64,000 bases of DNA from Lachnospiraceae bacterium (GCA_017436305.1 JAFSDJ010000074.1:1-64000); one strand, 5' to 3'. Counted from the first letter of the stretch, positions 1-11,825 are shown. Notes: generated by a model from the letters alone, not told the origin. Translations and numbers: made by a program.

Positions 1-57
1 ATGAGCCATAATACCAATATTTCTGGTTCTTGCCAATGGATATTCTCTTCCAGCCAA
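1..57 (-). CDS. fusA: Elongation factor G, N-terminal end only (partial)
   Basis: Only the first 19 codons are in the window; the gene runs off the left edge. The visible residues end in RNIGIMAH, the conserved stretch just before the EF-G P-loop. The start is TTG at 57-55, since AAGGAGG sits 8 bases upstream (66-72) and no ATG in frame fits. EF-G is the GTPase that drives ribosomal translocation. It follows rpsG by 49 bases, the usual rpsL-rpsG-fusA order of the str operon, so it is very probably cotranscribed with them. The non-ATG start on a highly expressed gene is a small oddity. Confidence 0.93.
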   Translation of the reverse strand, partial: MAGREYPLARTRNIGIMAH

Positions 58-106
58 GGTTTTTTCCTCCTTATTTTATTACTGAAGCAAAAGCTAAGCA
101 GCTCTA

Positions 107-796
<690 letters not shown>

Positions 797-1216
797 TTAT
801 TTTCCAGCTTTTGGTCTCTTAGCACCGTATTTAGAGCGGGCCTGCTTTCTGTTAGCAACACCTGCAGTATCAAGAGTACCTCTGATAACGTGATATCTTG
901 TACCTGGTAAGTCTTTTACCCTGCCGCCTCTAATTAAAACAACACTATGCTCCTGTAAGTTATGTCCTTCACCTGGAATGTAGCTTGTTACTTCGATTCC
1001 GTTAGAAAGACGAACTCTGGCGATTTTTCTAAGAGCTGAGTTAGGTTTCTTTGGAGTAGCTGTCTTAACAGCTGTACAAACACCTCTCTTCTGTGGAGAA
1101 GAAGTATCTGTAGCTTTCTTTCTTAAAGAGTTGTAACCCTTCTGAAGAGCTGGTGCTGTAGACTTCTTTACTGATGTTTGACGTCCTTTTCTAACTAATT
1201 GGTTAAATGTTGGCAT
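797..1216 (-). CDS. rpsL: 30S ribosomal protein S12
   Basis: 139 residues, including the insertion after about residue 20 that is typical of Gram-positive S12. The motif [10 protein letters not shown] (residues 55-64) and the [11 protein letters not shown] and [10 protein letters not shown] loops are intact. S12 sits at the decoding centre and controls tRNA selection accuracy. Both lysines that change in classical streptomycin-resistant mutants are wild type. GAGGTG precedes the ATG. It is the first gene of the rpsL-rpsG-fusA unit and has its own strong promoter at 1288-1316. Confidence 0.98.
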   Translation of the reverse strand: MPTFNQLVRKGRQTSVKKSTAPALQKGYNSLRKKATDTSSPQKRGVCTAVKTATPKKPNSALRKIARVRLSNGIEVTSYIPGEGHNLQEHSVVLIRGGRVKDLPGTRYHVIRGTLDTAGVANRKQARSKYGAKRPKAGK

Positions 1217-1287
1217 TCTTTTTCACCTCGTTTCCTTCCTTTTTGTTTTTATGCGTGCAAAAAATATGTGTTTTCGCACACTTGTTA

Positions 1288-1316
1288 AGTATAATCATTA
1301 ACTTTTCCCTTGTCAA
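1288..1316 (-). promoter_or_regulatory. Sigma-A promoter of rpsL
   Basis: On the minus strand a perfect -35 TTGACA (1316-1311) and -10 TATACT (1293-1288) are separated by 17 bases. It lies just downstream of the rpoC terminator and about 70 bases before the rpsL start, so the str genes can be transcribed independently of rpoBC. Confidence 0.85.
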
Positions 1317-1350
1317 GTAGTTTCCTTGCAAAATAATGGTAATTGGTTGT

Positions 1351-1393
1351 AAAAAAATACCACATCCGATTATTACATCGGACATGGTATTTA
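1351..1393 (-). terminator. Rho-independent terminator of rpoBC
   Basis: Immediately after the rpoC stop, arms AATACCA-TCCGAT and ATCGGA-TGGTATT (about 13 paired bases with a small internal mismatch) close a 6-base loop. On the minus strand they are followed by a run of seven T. It separates rpoBC from the rpsL promoter. Confidence 0.85.
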
Positions 1394-1396
1394 CTT

Positions 1397-4300
1397 TTAT
1401 TCTTCTGTTGTTTCTAATACCGCATCTTCTTCTGCTTCAATAATAGAAATAACTTCATCCGGCTCAATTTCATCCTCAAAATCAAATTCTTCTTCGAAGG
1501 AAACTGTGTCTGTTAACTTCTTATCGCTGTCAAGTACTACGTTTCTGTACTGTTTCATACCTGTTCCGGCTGGAATTAGTTTACCGATAATTACGTTTTC
1601 TTTCAGACCAATCAGTGGGTCAACTTTTCCTTTGATTGCTGCTTCTGTAAGAACCTTTGTGGTCTCCTGGAAAGAAGCTGCTGATAAGAAGGAGTTGGTT
1701 GCAAGGGAAGCCTTTGTAATACCAAGCATTACCTGCTGGCCTTCTGCCGGCTCTTTTCCTTCTGCAATTAATTTCTCATTCATATCTTCAAAGTCTAATA
1801 CATCTACTAAAGTACCTGGTAAGAAGTCTGCATCACCATTATTTTCAATGCGGATTTTCTTAAGCATCTGACGAACAATTACTTCGATATGCTTATCAGA
1901 AATATCTACACCTTGTAAACGGTATACTCTTTGTACTTCCTGAATCATGTAATCCTGAACTGCACGGATACCTTTGATTTTCAGTAAGTCGTGAGGATTT
2001 ACACTACCTTCTGTAAGTTCATCTCCTGCTTCTAATACAGTACCATCTAAAATCTTAATACGGGAACCGTAAGGAATGAGATATGTCTTGCTTTCGCCGG
2101 TAGCTTCGTTTGTAACAACGATTTCACGTTTTTTCTTTGTATCTTTTATTGTAGCTACGCCACCAAATTCTGCAATAATTGCAAGTCCTTTTGGCTTTCT
2201 TGCCTCGAAAAGTTCTTCAACACGAGGAAGACCCTGGGTAATATCATCACCGGCAACACCACCAGTATGGAATGTACGCATGGTAAGCTGTGTACCAGGT
2301 TCACCGATAGACTGGGCTGCGATAATACCAACTGCCTCACCAACCTGTACTGCTTCACCTGTTGCCATGTTAGCACCGTAACATTTTGCACAAATACCAT
2401 TGTGAGAACGGCATGTTAAAATAGTACGAATCCTAACTTCCTCAACCGGCTCACCTTTTTCATTCACACCTATACTTAAAATCTTAGATGCTCTACTTGG
2501 TGTAATCATGTGGTTTGCTTTTACGATTACATTACCTTTACCATCTTTAATATCTTCACATGCAAATCTTCCGTTAATTCTGTCGTAAAGACCTTCGATT
2601 GTTTCTTTACCATCCATAAATGCCTTTACTGTCATTCCCGGAATCACATCTTTGCCTTCTGCACAATCTATTTCACGAATAATTAATTCCTGTGAAACGT
2701 CAACCATACGTCTTGTCAGGTAACCGGAGTCGGCTGTACGAAGAGCTGTATCGGAAAGTCCCTTTCTAGCACCATGAGCTGACATAAAGTATTCCAGTAC
2801 GTCAAGACCTTCACGGAAGTTAGATTTAATCGGTAACTCGATTGTTCTACCGGTTGTATCTGCCATAAGTCCACGCATACCTGCAAGCTGTTTAATCTGC
2901 TGGTTAGAACCACGGGCACCCGAGTCAGCCATCATAAAGATGTTGTTGTATTGATCAAGTCCGTCTAACAGTACCTGGGTCAACTCTTTATCTGTTTCAT
3001 TCCATGTCTCTACTACAGTACGATATCTTTCTTCCTCTGTAATAAGTCCGCGGTTATAGTTTCTGGTAATAAGGTCAACAGTACGCTGTGCATCTTCTAA
3101 CATTTCCTGTTTTTTCTCCGGTACTGTCATATCAGAAATGGAAACAGTCATGGCTGCTCTTGTTGAGTACTTATAACCCATCGCCTTAATATCATCTAAT
3201 ACCTCAGCAGTCTTTGTTGCACCGTGAGTATTAATTACTTTTTCAAGGATTTGTTTTAATCCTTTTTTGCCTACATGGAAGTCTACTTCTAAGGCTAATG
3301 CATTCTCTGCTTTTGAACGATCTACGAAACCTAAATCCTGTGGAATAATTTCATTTAAAATAAATCTTCCTAAGGTAGATTCTACATTCTGGGAAGCAAC
3401 CTGACCGTCTGCTGTTTTTCTGGTCATTCTTACTTTAATTCTGGAATGAAGTGTGATAGCTGCATTTTCGTAAGCTAAAATTGCTTCATTTACACTCTTA
3501 AATACTTTTCCTTCACCCTTTGCACCTGGTCTTTCCTGTGTCAGGTAATAAATACCAAGAACCATATCCTGTGAAGGAACGGCTACAGGACCACCATCGG
3601 ATGGTTTTAACAGGTTGTTTGGTGATAAAAGTAAAAATCTACATTCTGCCTGAGCTTCTACTGAAAGTGGAAGGTGAACAGCCATCTGGTCACCATCAAA
3701 GTCTGCGTTGTAGGCAGTACATACTAATGGATGAAGCTTAATTGCTTTACCTTCAACTAAAATAGGCTCAAATGCTTGAATACCAAGTCTGTGAAGTGTG
3801 GGGGCACGGTTTAACATAACCGGATGTTCTTTAATAACTTCTTCCAAAACATCCCATACACCTGTGTCCAGTTTTTCAACTAATTTCTTTGCATTTTTGA
3901 TATTCTGTGAAATTCCTCTGGACACCAGCTCCTTCATAACGAATGGTTTGAAGAGCTCGATTGCCATTTCCTTTGGAAGTCCACACTGATAAATCTTAAG
4001 TTCCGGTCCTACTACGATAACGGAACGTCCTGAATAGTCAACACGCTTACCTAATAAGTTCTGACGGAAACGTCCTGATTTACCCTTTAACATATCGGAC
4101 AAAGATTTCAATGCTCTGTTTCCAGGTCCGGTAACAGGTCTTCCTCTTCTTCCGTTGTCAATAAGGGCATCTACAGCTTCCTGAAGCATTCTCTTCTCGT
4201 TGCGCACGATAATGTCAGGCGCACCTAATTCAAGAAGTCTTTTTAAACGGTTATTACGGTTAATAATTCTACGATATAAATCATTTAAGTCTGAAGTAGC

Positions 4301-5068
4301 AAAACGTCCACCGTCTAACTGAACCATAGGACGTAAATCCGGTGGTATTACCGGGATAGCATCCATAATCATCCATTCCGGTTTGTTTTCAGATTCTCTG
4401 AAAGCTTCCACCACTTCTAATCTTTTAATGATTCTGGCTCTTTTTTGGCCTGTAGCGTCTTTTAAACCTGATTTTAATTCTTCTGCTTCAGTTTCTAAGT
4501 CAATTGCCTGAAGTAATTCCTTGATTGCTTCAGCACCCATGCCAACACGGAACTTGTTTCCAAATTCTTCTCTTGCATCCTGATATTCTTTTTCAGATAA
4601 AACCTGCTTGTATTCAAGATTAGTTTCACCTGCATCAAGTACTATATAAGAAGCAAAGTACAATACTTTCTCAAGTACTCTTGGAGATAAATCAAGGATA
4701 AGTCCCATTCTGCTTGGGATTCCTTTAAAATACCATATGTGAGACACAGGAGCTGCAAGCTCAATGTGTCCCATACGTTCTCTACGCACGTTTGCTTTTG
4801 TTACTTCTACACCACAACGGTCGCAGACAACACCTTTATATCTGATTTTTTTATATTTACCACAGTGGCATTCCCAGTCCTTGCTTGGTCCGAAAATCTT
4901 TTCACAAAAAAGTCCGTCTCTCTCAGGCTTTAAAGTTCTATAGTTAATGGTTTCCGGCTTTAAAACTTCGCCTCTTGACCATTCTCTAATTTTTTCCGGG
5001 GATGCTAATCCGATTTTGATTGCATCAAATGTCATTGGCTGATACACTTCGTTTTTTATTTCTGACAT
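1397..5068 (-). CDS. rpoC: DNA-directed RNA polymerase subunit beta'
   Basis: 1223 residues. It has the N-terminal zinc ribbon (CHCGKYK...CDRCG, about residues 68-87), the catalytic NADFDGD triple-aspartate loop that binds Mg (about 450-460), the bridge-helix and trigger-loop region [11 protein letters not shown] (about 940), and a strongly acidic C-terminal tail. It is the catalytic large subunit of RNA polymerase. GGAG lies 7 bases before the ATG. It follows rpoB by 38 bases in the universal rpoB-rpoC order, and a hairpin terminator follows the stop. No break or missing motif is seen. Confidence 0.99.
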   Translation of the reverse strand: MSEIKNEVYQPMTFDAIKIGLASPEKIREWSRGEVLKPETINYRTLKPERDGLFCEKIFGPSKDWECHCGKYKKIRYKGVVCDRCGVEVTKANVRRERMGHIELAAPVSHIWYFKGIPSRMGLILDLSPRVLEKVLYFASYIVLDAGETNLEYKQVLSEKEYQDAREEFGNKFRVGMGAEAIKELLQAIDLETEAEELKSGLKDATGQKRARIIKRLEVVEAFRESENKPEWMIMDAIPVIPPDLRPMVQLDGGRFATSDLNDLYRRIINRNNRLKRLLELGAPDIIVRNEKRMLQEAVDALIDNGRRGRPVTGPGNRALKSLSDMLKGKSGRFRQNLLGKRVDYSGRSVIVVGPELKIYQCGLPKEMAIELFKPFVMKELVSRGISQNIKNAKKLVEKLDTGVWDVLEEVIKEHPVMLNRAPTLHRLGIQAFEPILVEGKAIKLHPLVCTAYNADFDGDQMAVHLPLSVEAQAECRFLLLSPNNLLKPSDGGPVAVPSQDMVLGIYYLTQERPGAKGEGKVFKSVNEAILAYENAAITLHSRIKVRMTRKTADGQVASQNVESTLGRFILNEIIPQDLGFVDRSKAENALALEVDFHVGKKGLKQILEKVINTHGATKTAEVLDDIKAMGYKYSTRAAMTVSISDMTVPEKKQEMLEDAQRTVDLITRNYNRGLITEEERYRTVVETWNETDKELTQVLLDGLDQYNNIFMMADSGARGSNQQIKQLAGMRGLMADTTGRTIELPIKSNFREGLDVLEYFMSAHGARKGLSDTALRTADSGYLTRRMVDVSQELIIREIDCAEGKDVIPGMTVKAFMDGKETIEGLYDRINGRFACEDIKDGKGNVIVKANHMITPSRASKILSIGVNEKGEPVEEVRIRTILTCRSHNGICAKCYGANMATGEAVQVGEAVGIIAAQSIGEPGTQLTMRTFHTGGVAGDDITQGLPRVEELFEARKPKGLAIIAEFGGVATIKDTKKKREIVVTNEATGESKTYLIPYGSRIKILDGTVLEAGDELTEGSVNPHDLLKIKGIRAVQDYMIQEVQRVYRLQGVDISDKHIEVIVRQMLKKIRIENNGDADFLPGTLVDVLDFEDMNEKLIAEGKEPAEGQQVMLGITKASLATNSFLSAASFQETTKVLTEAAIKGKVDPLIGLKENVIIGKLIPAGTGMKQYRNVVLDSDKKLTDTVSFEEEFDFEDEIEPDEVISIIEAEEDAVLETTEE

Positions 5069-5106
5069 TTTGGCTCTCCTTCCAATTACGTTGTTAGAAT
5101 CACTTA

Positions 5107-8100
5107 CTACTCTTCAAAGCTACCTGCAAATTCATCTGAGAAATTTCCTTCGAAATCTGCATCTATTTCGTCTTCTGCGCTTACTAATTCTCCTTCAGCG
5201 TCAAATTCCTGTTCCTGATACCCCATTGAGCCTAATGATTCTCTTTCGTAATCATAGTCTTTGGAATCTCCTTCAATCTCATAACGATAATCTGTTTCGC
5301 TGTAATCGATTGATTCCATAATTTCCACTTCGGTATTATCTTCACGAAGTACTTTTACATCTAAACCAAGAGATTGTAATTCCTTTAAAAGAACCTTGAA
5401 TGATTCTGGAATTCCCGGCTCAGGAATGTTATCGCCCTTAATAATTGCTTCATAAGTCTTAACACGTCCGATAACATCGTCGGATTTCACTGTTAAGATT
5501 TCCTGAAGTGTATAAGAAGCACCATAAGCCTCTAATGCCCAAACTTCCATTTCACCAAATCTCTGTCCACCAAACTGCGCTTTACCACCTAAAGGCTGCT
5601 GTGTTACTAATGAGTAAGGACCGGTAGAACGAGCATGAATCTTATCGTCTACTAAGTGGTGCAGTTTCAAGTAATGCATGTGACCGATTGTTACCGGTGA
5701 ATCAAAATATTCTCCGGTACGACCGTCTCTAAGTCTTACCTTACCATCTCTTGAAAGAGGAACACCCTTCCAAAGCTTTCTGTGTTCTCTGTTTTCATAT
5801 AAATACTCTAAAACTTCCGGAAGTAATTCGTCTTTGTACTTAGCTTCGAATTCTTCCCATTCTGTATTTACATAATCGTTAGCCACATCTAACGTATCCA
5901 TAATGTCACGTTCATTTGCACCATCAAATACAGGTGTTGCTACGTTAAAGCCTAATGCTTTTGCAGCTAATGACAAGTGAATTTCAAGTACCTGTCCAAT
6001 GTTCATACGGGAAGGTACACCAAGTGGATTTAATACGATGTCAAGAGGACGTCCGTTTGGTAAGTATGGCATATCTTCTACCGGTAATACACGGGAAACA
6101 ACACCCTTGTTACCATGACGTCCAGCCATCTTATCACCAACAGAAATCTTTCTCTTCTGGGCAATATAGATACGAACTGCCTGATTTACACCAGGTGATA
6201 ATTCATCTCCATTTTCTCTTGTAAATACTTTTGCATCTACTACGATACCATATTCACCGTGAGGTACTTTTAATGAAGTATCTCTTACTTCTCTTGCCTT
6301 CTCACCAAAAATTGCACGAAGAAGTCTTTCTTCTGCTGTCAGCTCTGTTTCTCCTTTTGGAGTTACTTTACCAACTAAAATATCTCCGGCACGAACCTCT
6401 GCACCAATGCGGATAACACCTCTATCATCCAGATCTTTTAATGCATCATCACCTACACCAGGAACGTCTCTTGTAATTTCTTCCGGTCCTAATTTTGTAT
6501 CACGTGCTTCTGCTTCGTATTCTTCTATATGAACAGATGTATAAACATCTTCCTGAACCAATCTTTCACTTAATAAAACAGCATCTTCGTAATTGTAACC
6601 TTCCCAGGTCATGAAACCGATAAGCGGGTTTTTACCAAGAGCTAATTCGCCACCTTCTGTAGAAGGACCATCTGCAATTACCTGCCCCTGTGCTACATGG
6701 TCGCCCTTAAATACGATAGGCTTCTGGTTGTAGCAGTTTGACTGGTTACTTCTTGCAAACTTTGTAAGACGGTATTCGTCTCTTTCGCCATCATCATACG
6801 TCATTCTAATCAGGTTAGAAGATACATAATCGATAGTACCTGCTTTTTTCGCAACCACACATACCCCCGAGTCAACGGCTGCCTTTGGTTCCATACCGGT
6901 ACCTACTACAGGAGCTTCTGTAATAAGAAGTGGTACAGCCTGACGCTGCATGTTAGATCCCATCAAGGCACGGTTAGCATCGTCATTTTCAAGGAAAGGA
7001 ATCAGGGCTGTAGCTACAGAGAACACCATCTTAGGTGATACGTCCATGTAATCAAACATAGCCTTTGGATATTCCTGTGTTTCCTCTTTATAACGACCGG
7101 AAACCATCTTTCTAACAAAGTATCCTTTTTCATCCAAAGCTTCATTAGCCTGAGCTACGTGGTAATTATCTTCTTCATCAGCTGTCATATAAACAACTTC
7201 TTCCGTTACTCTTGGATTTTCCGGATCAGCTTTATCAATTTTACGGTATGGTGCTTCAACAAAACCATACTCATTAATTCTTGCATAAGTAGCAAGAGAG
7301 TTAATCAGACCGATGTTTGGACCTTCAGGAGTTTCGATAGGACACATTCTTCCGTAATGGGAGTAATGAACGTCACGAACCTCGAATCCGGCTCTATCTC
7401 TGGAAAGACCGCCAGGTCCTAATGCGGATAAACGTCTCTTATGTGTTAATTCACCTAATGGATTGTTCTGATCCATGAACTGTGACAACTGGGAAGAACC
7501 AAAAAATTCTTTTACCGCTGCCTGTACCGGTTTAATATTAATGAGTACCTGCGGTGAAATTTCTTCTGCATCATGAGTTGTCATTCTTTCTCTAACAACT
7601 CTTTCAAGTCTTGATAAACCAATTCTGTACTGATTCTGCAATAATTCACCAACAGCTCTGATACGTCTGTTACCTAAATGGTCAATATCATCATCTGTTC
7701 CAACGCCATACTCTAAATGGATATTGTAGTTGATAGATGCAATAATATCCTCTTTTGTAATATGTTTTGGAATTAATTCGCTAATGTTTTTCTGGATAGC
7801 ACCTGCTAACTCTTCCGGCTTATCACCATACTCTTCTAAGATGCTTTGTAACACAGGGAAATAAACCTGCTCTGTTACGCCAAGTTCTTTTGGATTGCAG
7901 TCCACAAAGTTTGTAATATCAACCATCATATTGGAAAGAATCTTTACATTCTTTTCTTCTGTCTGTACATATACATAAGGCACTGCTGCATTCTGGATAG
8001 CATCTGCTAACTCAGCTGTAACAGTTGTTCCCGCTTCTGCAAGAATTTCGCCTGTGAAAGTATCAATTACATCCTCAGCTAAAACCTGATTTCTAATACG

Positions 8101-8967
8101 GTTTCTCAGTGCCAACTTTTTGTTAAATTTATATCTACCTACTTTTGCAAGGTCATATCGTCTTGGGTCAAAAAACATAGCCGTAATAAGGCTCTCTGCA
8201 CTTTCTACGGAAAGAGGCTCACCTGGACGGATTTTTTTGTATAACTCTAAAAGACCTTCTTGATAATTTTCAGAAACGTCTTTCGTAAAACTTGCCTCGA
8301 TTTTCGGTTCATCGCCAAATAATTCTCTAATTTCGTCATTGGTACCAATACCAAGTGCACGAAGAAGTACAGTAATTGGTACTTTTCTAGTTCTATCTAC
8401 ACGTACGTAGAAAACGTCATTGGAATCTGTTTCGTATTCTAACCATGCACCACGGTTTGGAATTACCGTAGATGAGAATAACTCTTTACCAATCTTATCA
8501 TGTCCGATTGCATAATAAATACCAGGTGAACGTACTAACTGGCTAACGATAACTCTTTCTGCGCCATTAATAACGAATGTACCTGTTTCTGTCATAAGAG
8601 GTAAATCACCCATGAAAATTTCATGTTCACTGATTTCTTCTTTCTCTTTGTTGTAAAGACGTACCTTAACTTTTAAAGGTGCTGCATAAGTAGCATCTCT
8701 TTCTTTACACTTTTCAATAGAATACTTAACGTCTTCTTCACACAATTCAAAGTCAACAAACTCTAAGCTTAAGTGTCCGCTGTAATCTTCGATTGGAGAA
8801 ATATCTGCAAATACTTCTTTCAATCCCTCGTTCAAAAACCAATTATAAGAGTCTTTTTGAACCTCGATCAGGTTTGGCATATCCAAAACCTCTTTTTGTC
8901 GTGAATAACTCATACGTATGTTCTTGCCTGCGGCAATAGGACGTATTCTGTTCTTTTCCATTGACAT
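5107..8967 (-). CDS. rpoB: DNA-directed RNA polymerase subunit beta
   Basis: 1286 residues. Conserved blocks are in order: the fork-loop and rifampicin pocket [20 protein letters not shown] and SALGPGGL (about 490-525), [30 protein letters not shown] and the C-terminal [24 protein letters not shown]. The classic rifampicin-resistance positions (Asp, His and Ser of the pocket) are wild type, which suggests a sensitive enzyme. Two ATG codons (8967 and 8961) both follow GGGGTG; the true start may be two codons later. The C-terminal tail is long, acidic and rich in Tyr and Glu. A strong promoter lies at 9053-9081. Confidence 0.99.
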   Translation of the reverse strand: MSMEKNRIRPIAAGKNIRMSYSRQKEVLDMPNLIEVQKDSYNWFLNEGLKEVFADISPIEDYSGHLSLEFVDFELCEEDVKYSIEKCKERDATYAAPLKVKVRLYNKEKEEISEHEIFMGDLPLMTETGTFVINGAERVIVSQLVRSPGIYYAIGHDKIGKELFSSTVIPNRGAWLEYETDSNDVFYVRVDRTRKVPITVLLRALGIGTNDEIRELFGDEPKIEASFTKDVSENYQEGLLELYKKIRPGEPLSVESAESLITAMFFDPRRYDLAKVGRYKFNKKLALRNRIRNQVLAEDVIDTFTGEILAEAGTTVTAELADAIQNAAVPYVYVQTEEKNVKILSNMMVDITNFVDCNPKELGVTEQVYFPVLQSILEEYGDKPEELAGAIQKNISELIPKHITKEDIIASINYNIHLEYGVGTDDDIDHLGNRRIRAVGELLQNQYRIGLSRLERVVRERMTTHDAEEISPQVLINIKPVQAAVKEFFGSSQLSQFMDQNNPLGELTHKRRLSALGPGGLSRDRAGFEVRDVHYSHYGRMCPIETPEGPNIGLINSLATYARINEYGFVEAPYRKIDKADPENPRVTEEVVYMTADEEDNYHVAQANEALDEKGYFVRKMVSGRYKEETQEYPKAMFDYMDVSPKMVFSVATALIPFLENDDANRALMGSNMQRQAVPLLITEAPVVGTGMEPKAAVDSGVCVVAKKAGTIDYVSSNLIRMTYDDGERDEYRLTKFARSNQSNCYNQKPIVFKGDHVAQGQVIADGPSTEGGELALGKNPLIGFMTWEGYNYEDAVLLSERLVQEDVYTSVHIEEYEAEARDTKLGPEEITRDVPGVGDDALKDLDDRGVIRIGAEVRAGDILVGKVTPKGETELTAEERLLRAIFGEKAREVRDTSLKVPHGEYGIVVDAKVFTRENGDELSPGVNQAVRIYIAQKRKISVGDKMAGRHGNKGVVSRVLPVEDMPYLPNGRPLDIVLNPLGVPSRMNIGQVLEIHLSLAAKALGFNVATPVFDGANERDIMDTLDVANDYVNTEWEEFEAKYKDELLPEVLEYLYENREHRKLWKGVPLSRDGKVRLRDGRTGEYFDSPVTIGHMHYLKLHHLVDDKIHARSTGPYSLVTQQPLGGKAQFGGQRFGEMEVWALEAYGASYTLQEILTVKSDDVIGRVKTYEAIIKGDNIPEPGIPESFKVLLKELQSLGLDVKVLREDNTEVEIMESIDYSETDYRYEIEGDSKDYDYERESLGSMGYQEQEFDAEGELVSAEDEIDADFEGNFSDEFAGSFEE

Positions 8968-9052
8968 TTCACCCCGTTCTTTCCGTTTATATGTCTAGTT
9001 TGCGGTTGATAGTATTATAATAAGTATACCATACCACAATAGTGCATCGTCT

Positions 9053-9081
9053 ATTGTACTACAATATTGTATACAAGTCAA
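9053..9081 (-). promoter_or_regulatory. Sigma-A promoter of rpoBC
   Basis: Minus strand: -35 TTGACT (9081-9076), 17-base spacer, -10 TACAAT (9058-9053). The transcript would start about 80 bases before rpoB. It lies downstream of the rplJL terminator, so rpoBC is a separate unit, unlike the E. coli arrangement of one rplJL-rpoBC transcript. Confidence 0.75.
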
Positions 9082-9139
9082 TAATATTTTTATAAAAATG
9101 GTAATATTTTCTTATTATACGTTGATAACTTTTATATTT

Positions 9140-9178
9140 TTTCAAAAAACAAAAAGGCTCAGAATAATTTCTGAGCCT
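9140..9178 (-). terminator. Rho-independent terminator of rplJL
   Basis: Minus strand: GGCTCAGA and TCTGAGCC form an 8-bp stem with a 6-base loop (9156-9177), followed by a T-rich run. It sits just after rplL and before the rpoB promoter. Confidence 0.85.
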
Positions 9179-9200
9179 AAGTATAAGCACTTACTTTACA

Positions 9201-9578
9201 TTATTTTAATGTAACTTTAGCACCTTCTGCTTCTAATTTTGCTTTAATATCATCTGCTTCTTCTTTAGATGCAGCTTCTTTTAACATCTTAGGAGCATTG
9301 TCTACTAAATCTTTAGCTTCTTTTAATCCAAGACCTGTAGCTTCACGTACTACTTTGATAACTTTAACTTTGTTTGGTCCAACTTCTGTTAATTCTACGT
9401 CAAACTCTGTTTTTTCTTCAGCGCCAGCGCCATCAGCTGCACCTGCTGCTGCAACTACAACACCTGCTGCTGCAGATACGCCAAATTCTTCTTCACAAGC
9501 TTTTACTAAATCATTTAATTCTAATACTGTTAATTCTTTAATAGCATCAATAAATTCTGCTGTTGTTAATTTTGCCAT
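9201..9578 (-). CDS. rplL: 50S ribosomal protein L7/L12
   Basis: 125 residues from the start chosen here (ATG 9578-9576), which has GGAGG 8 bases upstream; an in-frame ATG 15 bases earlier overlaps that ribosome binding site and is rejected. The protein has an N-terminal dimerisation domain, an Ala/Gly hinge (about residues 38-52), and the C-terminal factor-binding domain with [11 protein letters not shown] and [13 protein letters not shown]7/L12 dimers form the ribosomal stalk that recruits translation GTPases. It is cotranscribed with rplJ 36 bases upstream. Confidence 0.98.
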   Translation of the reverse strand: MAKLTTAEFIDAIKELTVLELNDLVKACEEEFGVSAAAGVVVAAAGAADGAGAEEKTEFDVELTEVGPNKVKVIKVVREATGLGLKEAKDLVDNAPKMLKEAASKEEADDIKAKLEAEGAKVTLK

Positions 9579-9614
9579 TTTAAATTCCTCCATTTAAACT
9601 ATTTATCTGTTTCA

Positions 9615-10196
9615 TTATTCAGCTGATGTTTCAGCTGCTTCTTCTGCTGGAGCTTCTGCTGTTTCAGCAGGCGCTTCTGCAACTTCCTCTGCTGCTGGTG
9701 CTGCATCGGATGCGCCACCTTTTTCTGCTAACTGGTTCATGACGCGAGCAAAGTTGGTAATTGGAGACTGAAGACTTCCAAGTAATTTGGAAAGTAATTC
9801 TTCTCTGCTTGGAATGTTTGCAATATCTGCGATTCCTTTTGCATCATATGCAACGCCTTCCACAATACCACCTTTGATTTCCAGCTTATTTGCTTCTTTT
9901 GCAAATTTACCAAGAACTCTTGCAGGAGCAGTTGCATCTGTAGCAGAGATAGCAACAGCACTTGGTCCTTCTAAGTACTGTGTTAATGCTTCACAATCAG
10001 TTCCTTTAAATGCAAAGTTCATCATGGTGTTTTTGTAAACCTTGTAAGTAATTCCAGCTTCACGCATCTGCTTACGAAGTCTTGTATCCTGTTCTACAGT
10101 AAGTCCACGGTAATCAACTAATACAACAGACTGAGCATCTTTGATGTAGTTTGAAATTTCTTCAACGATAGGTTGTTTCAGTTCAACTTTAGCCAT
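9615..10196 (-). CDS. rplJ: 50S ribosomal protein L10 with long Ala/Glu tail
   Basis: 193 residues, about 20-25 longer than the common L10 length. The body is standard: VVLVDYRGLTVEQ near residue 30, KVYKNTM in the rRNA-binding N-terminal domain, and a C-terminal helix that carries L7/L12 dimers. The extra length is a low-complexity Ala/Glu/Pro tail (about residues 165-193, EAPAE-type repeats). AAGGAGG precedes the ATG. L10 anchors the stalk and normally represses its own mRNA through the leader found directly upstream. It is cotranscribed with rplL. Confidence 0.97.
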   Translation of the reverse strand: MAKVELKQPIVEEISNYIKDAQSVVLVDYRGLTVEQDTRLRKQMREAGITYKVYKNTMMNFAFKGTDCEALTQYLEGPSAVAISATDATAPARVLGKFAKEANKLEIKGGIVEGVAYDAKGIADIANIPSREELLSKLLGSLQSPITNFARVMNQLAEKGGASDAAPAAEEVAEAPAETAEAPAEEAAETSAE

Positions 10197-10203
10197 TTTC
10201 TTT

Positions 10204-10376
10204 CCTCCTTATAGATTTTGTTGCCGATAGGAGTTAGCTTATAAAAAAGCCTCCCGGAAGACCGGAAGGCAAAAAGTTCTTTTGATAACTCTTTTCTCCT
10301 CGGTAGGCGATATACTTACGCACCGGACTTGTCATCCTTAGCACCTACTGTCTTCGGCATGGTCAAAACGACCTTA
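10204..10376 (-). ncRNA. L10 leader (autoregulatory 5' UTR of rplJL)
   Basis: The region between the promoter and rplJ matches the L10 leader architecture: a structured receptor part (minus-strand GCCTACCGAGGAG and nearby CCGAAGAC), followed by a strong attenuator hairpin with arms GCCTTCCGG and CCGGGAGGC and a T run (10239-10272), just before the ribosome binding site. In this family the L10(L12)4 complex binds the leader and shifts it towards termination. The assignment rests on position and on the hairpin; the boundaries are approximate. Confidence 0.85.
10239..10272 (-). terminator. Attenuator hairpin within the L10 leader
   Basis: Minus strand: GCCTTCCGG, short loop, CCGGGAGGC, then TTTTTT. 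A complete intrinsic terminator placed about 45 bases before the rplJ start, consistent with premature termination when L10 is in excess. Confidence 0.8.
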
Positions 10377-10379
10377 GAT

Positions 10380-10409
10380 AGAATAGCATAGCTACTATAG
10401 AGTTGTCAA
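10380..10409 (-). promoter_or_regulatory. Sigma-A promoter of rplJL
   Basis: Minus strand: perfect -35 TTGACA (10409-10404), 18-base spacer, -10 TATTCT (10385-10380), directly upstream of the L10 leader. Confidence 0.75.
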
Positions 10410-10448
10410 GCTCATTTTCACATTTTCTAAGAAACGGAGAAGCTTATC

Positions 10449-10482
10449 GTTACTGTTTACCAGGTACGAGTGACAAGTAACA
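10449..10482. repeat. 34-bp imperfect palindromic repeat, copy 1
   Basis: This block matches 30 of 34 bases of 52159-52192 and shares the core AGGTACGAGTGA. It folds on itself (arms GTTACT and AGTAAC). It lies 3 bases after the stop codon of the CapA-family gene, just as copy 2 lies 8 bases after the glmM stop. Copy 2 is the right end of a larger MITE-like element; here no left end is visible. Confidence 0.7.
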
Positions 10483-10484
10483 GC

Positions 10485-11780
10485 TTACCAGCTGACAATT
10501 CCTTCTTCGTCCATTGACACATTTGTTGAAATTGATCTCATATATTCCAAAATCGCCGTCTTTTCTTCTCCTTCTGCAAAAGAAGTAAAGCAGCTTTGTG
10601 TTTTTACAGGAAGAAACTGAAAAGATTTTAGTCCTTGTTTATTTACAGTTAGTTTCACAATCCCTGCATCCAAATTCTTAGAATTAAACCAGAAATTTCC
10701 TATACTATAAATTACAGGCACATCTTTTGTTATATCAATGCCCTGAAGACAGTGGGTATGTCCACCAATAATTACATTGGCACCTGCTTCAGCAATTCGG
10801 GGCGCCTGATATGTCTGCGCCCAGTCTAATTCATCTGTGTTTTCCGTCCCCCAATGTATGTAAACTACTACAAAGTCACTATTAGCTTTTGCTTCTTTTA
10901 TAGTTTCTAACAAATCCTCTAACCCATTACCCCAACAACGAAACACTCCGGGACTATTTTCCGTAGCCCCCTTTGTATCAGGATTATCCTGTCTTTCTAT
11001 CTGACTTGCTGATACAATGGCAATCTTTATATCATTGCTAATAAAATACACAGGTTTCTTTGCTTCTTCAAAATTTCTACCGGCTCCTACATAAGGCATT
11101 CCGGAATTTTCTAAAGTATCCAACGAATCTAACAGCGAAATCTCCCCATAGTCGTAAGCATGGTTATTTGCTAAAGATACAATATCTACCCCCATAGTTT
11201 CCAAAAGCTTTATATTCTCAGGATTACTCCGAAAAGTATATGCTTTCTCCGGAATTGGTTCTCCCCTTACAGTATAAGTAAATTCATTATTTACCATAAA
11301 AATGTCAGCATTAATCATTTCTTCATACAGACTTTCAGAAAAACATTTGCTAATATCTCCACCTCGCTGAGATAAATAATACATATTGGAATAATTTTCA
11401 TCAAAACATATGTCGCCTGCAAACATCAATACCACTTCATCGGTATTGGCTGCTTCTTTTGCATAAATGCCTTCTTTCATCATCTGTTCCGGATTAGCTA
11501 ACACTTCCCCGTATTTTCCTTCCCACTGAGCCGCTTCACCTATTTGGGATTCTATATTTCCTTTATTATCAGTTTCCTCACAAGAAGGAACTTCTTCATT
11601 TACTATCCTACTCCTATCAATTTCCTTTTTGTTTATTTCTTCCTGCAGTTGTTCTGAATCCGTTTGGTTTGATGCAGGCTTGGTAGTATCTATACATAAC
11701 AGTACTATTGTACCAACTAGTAATACCGCCACTAACACTGTACTAAACAATATCATCGGTCTACTGTTTTTTTCTTTCAT
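10485..11780 (-). CDS. CapA-family metallophosphatase-like membrane-anchored protein
   Basis: 431 residues. One N-terminal membrane segment (about residues 9-27) and a polar linker are followed by a CapA/PgsA-type domain: FAGDICFDENY (about 120), NNEF, SLANNHAYDYG (about 205), YIHWGTE (about 310) and IIGGHTHCLQG (about 340), the Asp/Asn/His set of the calcineurin-like fold. The family includes the capsule protein CapA for poly-gamma-glutamate, but many members stand alone with unknown substrate, as here: no capB or capC neighbours. It is inserted between rplA and rplJL and has its own promoter. An extracytoplasmic envelope role is likely; the substrate is unknown. Confidence 0.85.
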   Translation of the reverse strand: MKEKNSRPMILFSTVLVAVLLVGTIVLLCIDTTKPASNQTDSEQLQEEINKKEIDRSRIVNEEVPSCEETDNKGNIESQIGEAAQWEGKYGEVLANPEQMMKEGIYAKEAANTDEVVLMFAGDICFDENYSNMYYLSQRGGDISKCFSESLYEEMINADIFMVNNEFTYTVRGEPIPEKAYTFRSNPENIKLLETMGVDIVSLANNHAYDYGEISLLDSLDTLENSGMPYVGAGRNFEEAKKPVYFISNDIKIAIVSASQIERQDNPDTKGATENSPGVFRCWGNGLEDLLETIKEAKANSDFVVVYIHWGTENTDELDWAQTYQAPRIAEAGANVIIGGHTHCLQGIDITKDVPVIYSIGNFWFNSKNLDAGIVKLTVNKQGLKSFQFLPVKTQSCFTSFAEGEEKTAILEYMRSISTNVSMDEEGIVSW

Positions 11781-11825
11781 AAGCTTCCTCCCATAAATCC
11801 ATTTACCAGATAATCAATCATTTCT

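Noticed and set aside
1203..1385. 60-codon open frame between rpoC and rpsL
   Set aside because: It runs through the rpoC terminator and the rpsL promoter, overlaps rpsL and resembles no protein.
5955..7422. Several plus-strand open frames inside rpoB (and similar ones inside rpoC)
   Set aside because: They are antisense to strongly conserved coding sequence, have no ribosome binding sites and carry no recognisable domains.
9298..9597. 99-codon plus-strand frame opposite rplL
   Set aside because: It is rich in Ala, Pro and Ser because it mirrors the Ala-rich hinge of L7/L12; no start signal.
9615..9720. Microsatellite-type repeat in rplJ
   Set aside because: The trinucleotide-like pattern encodes the Ala/Glu tail in frame and is best read as part of the protein.
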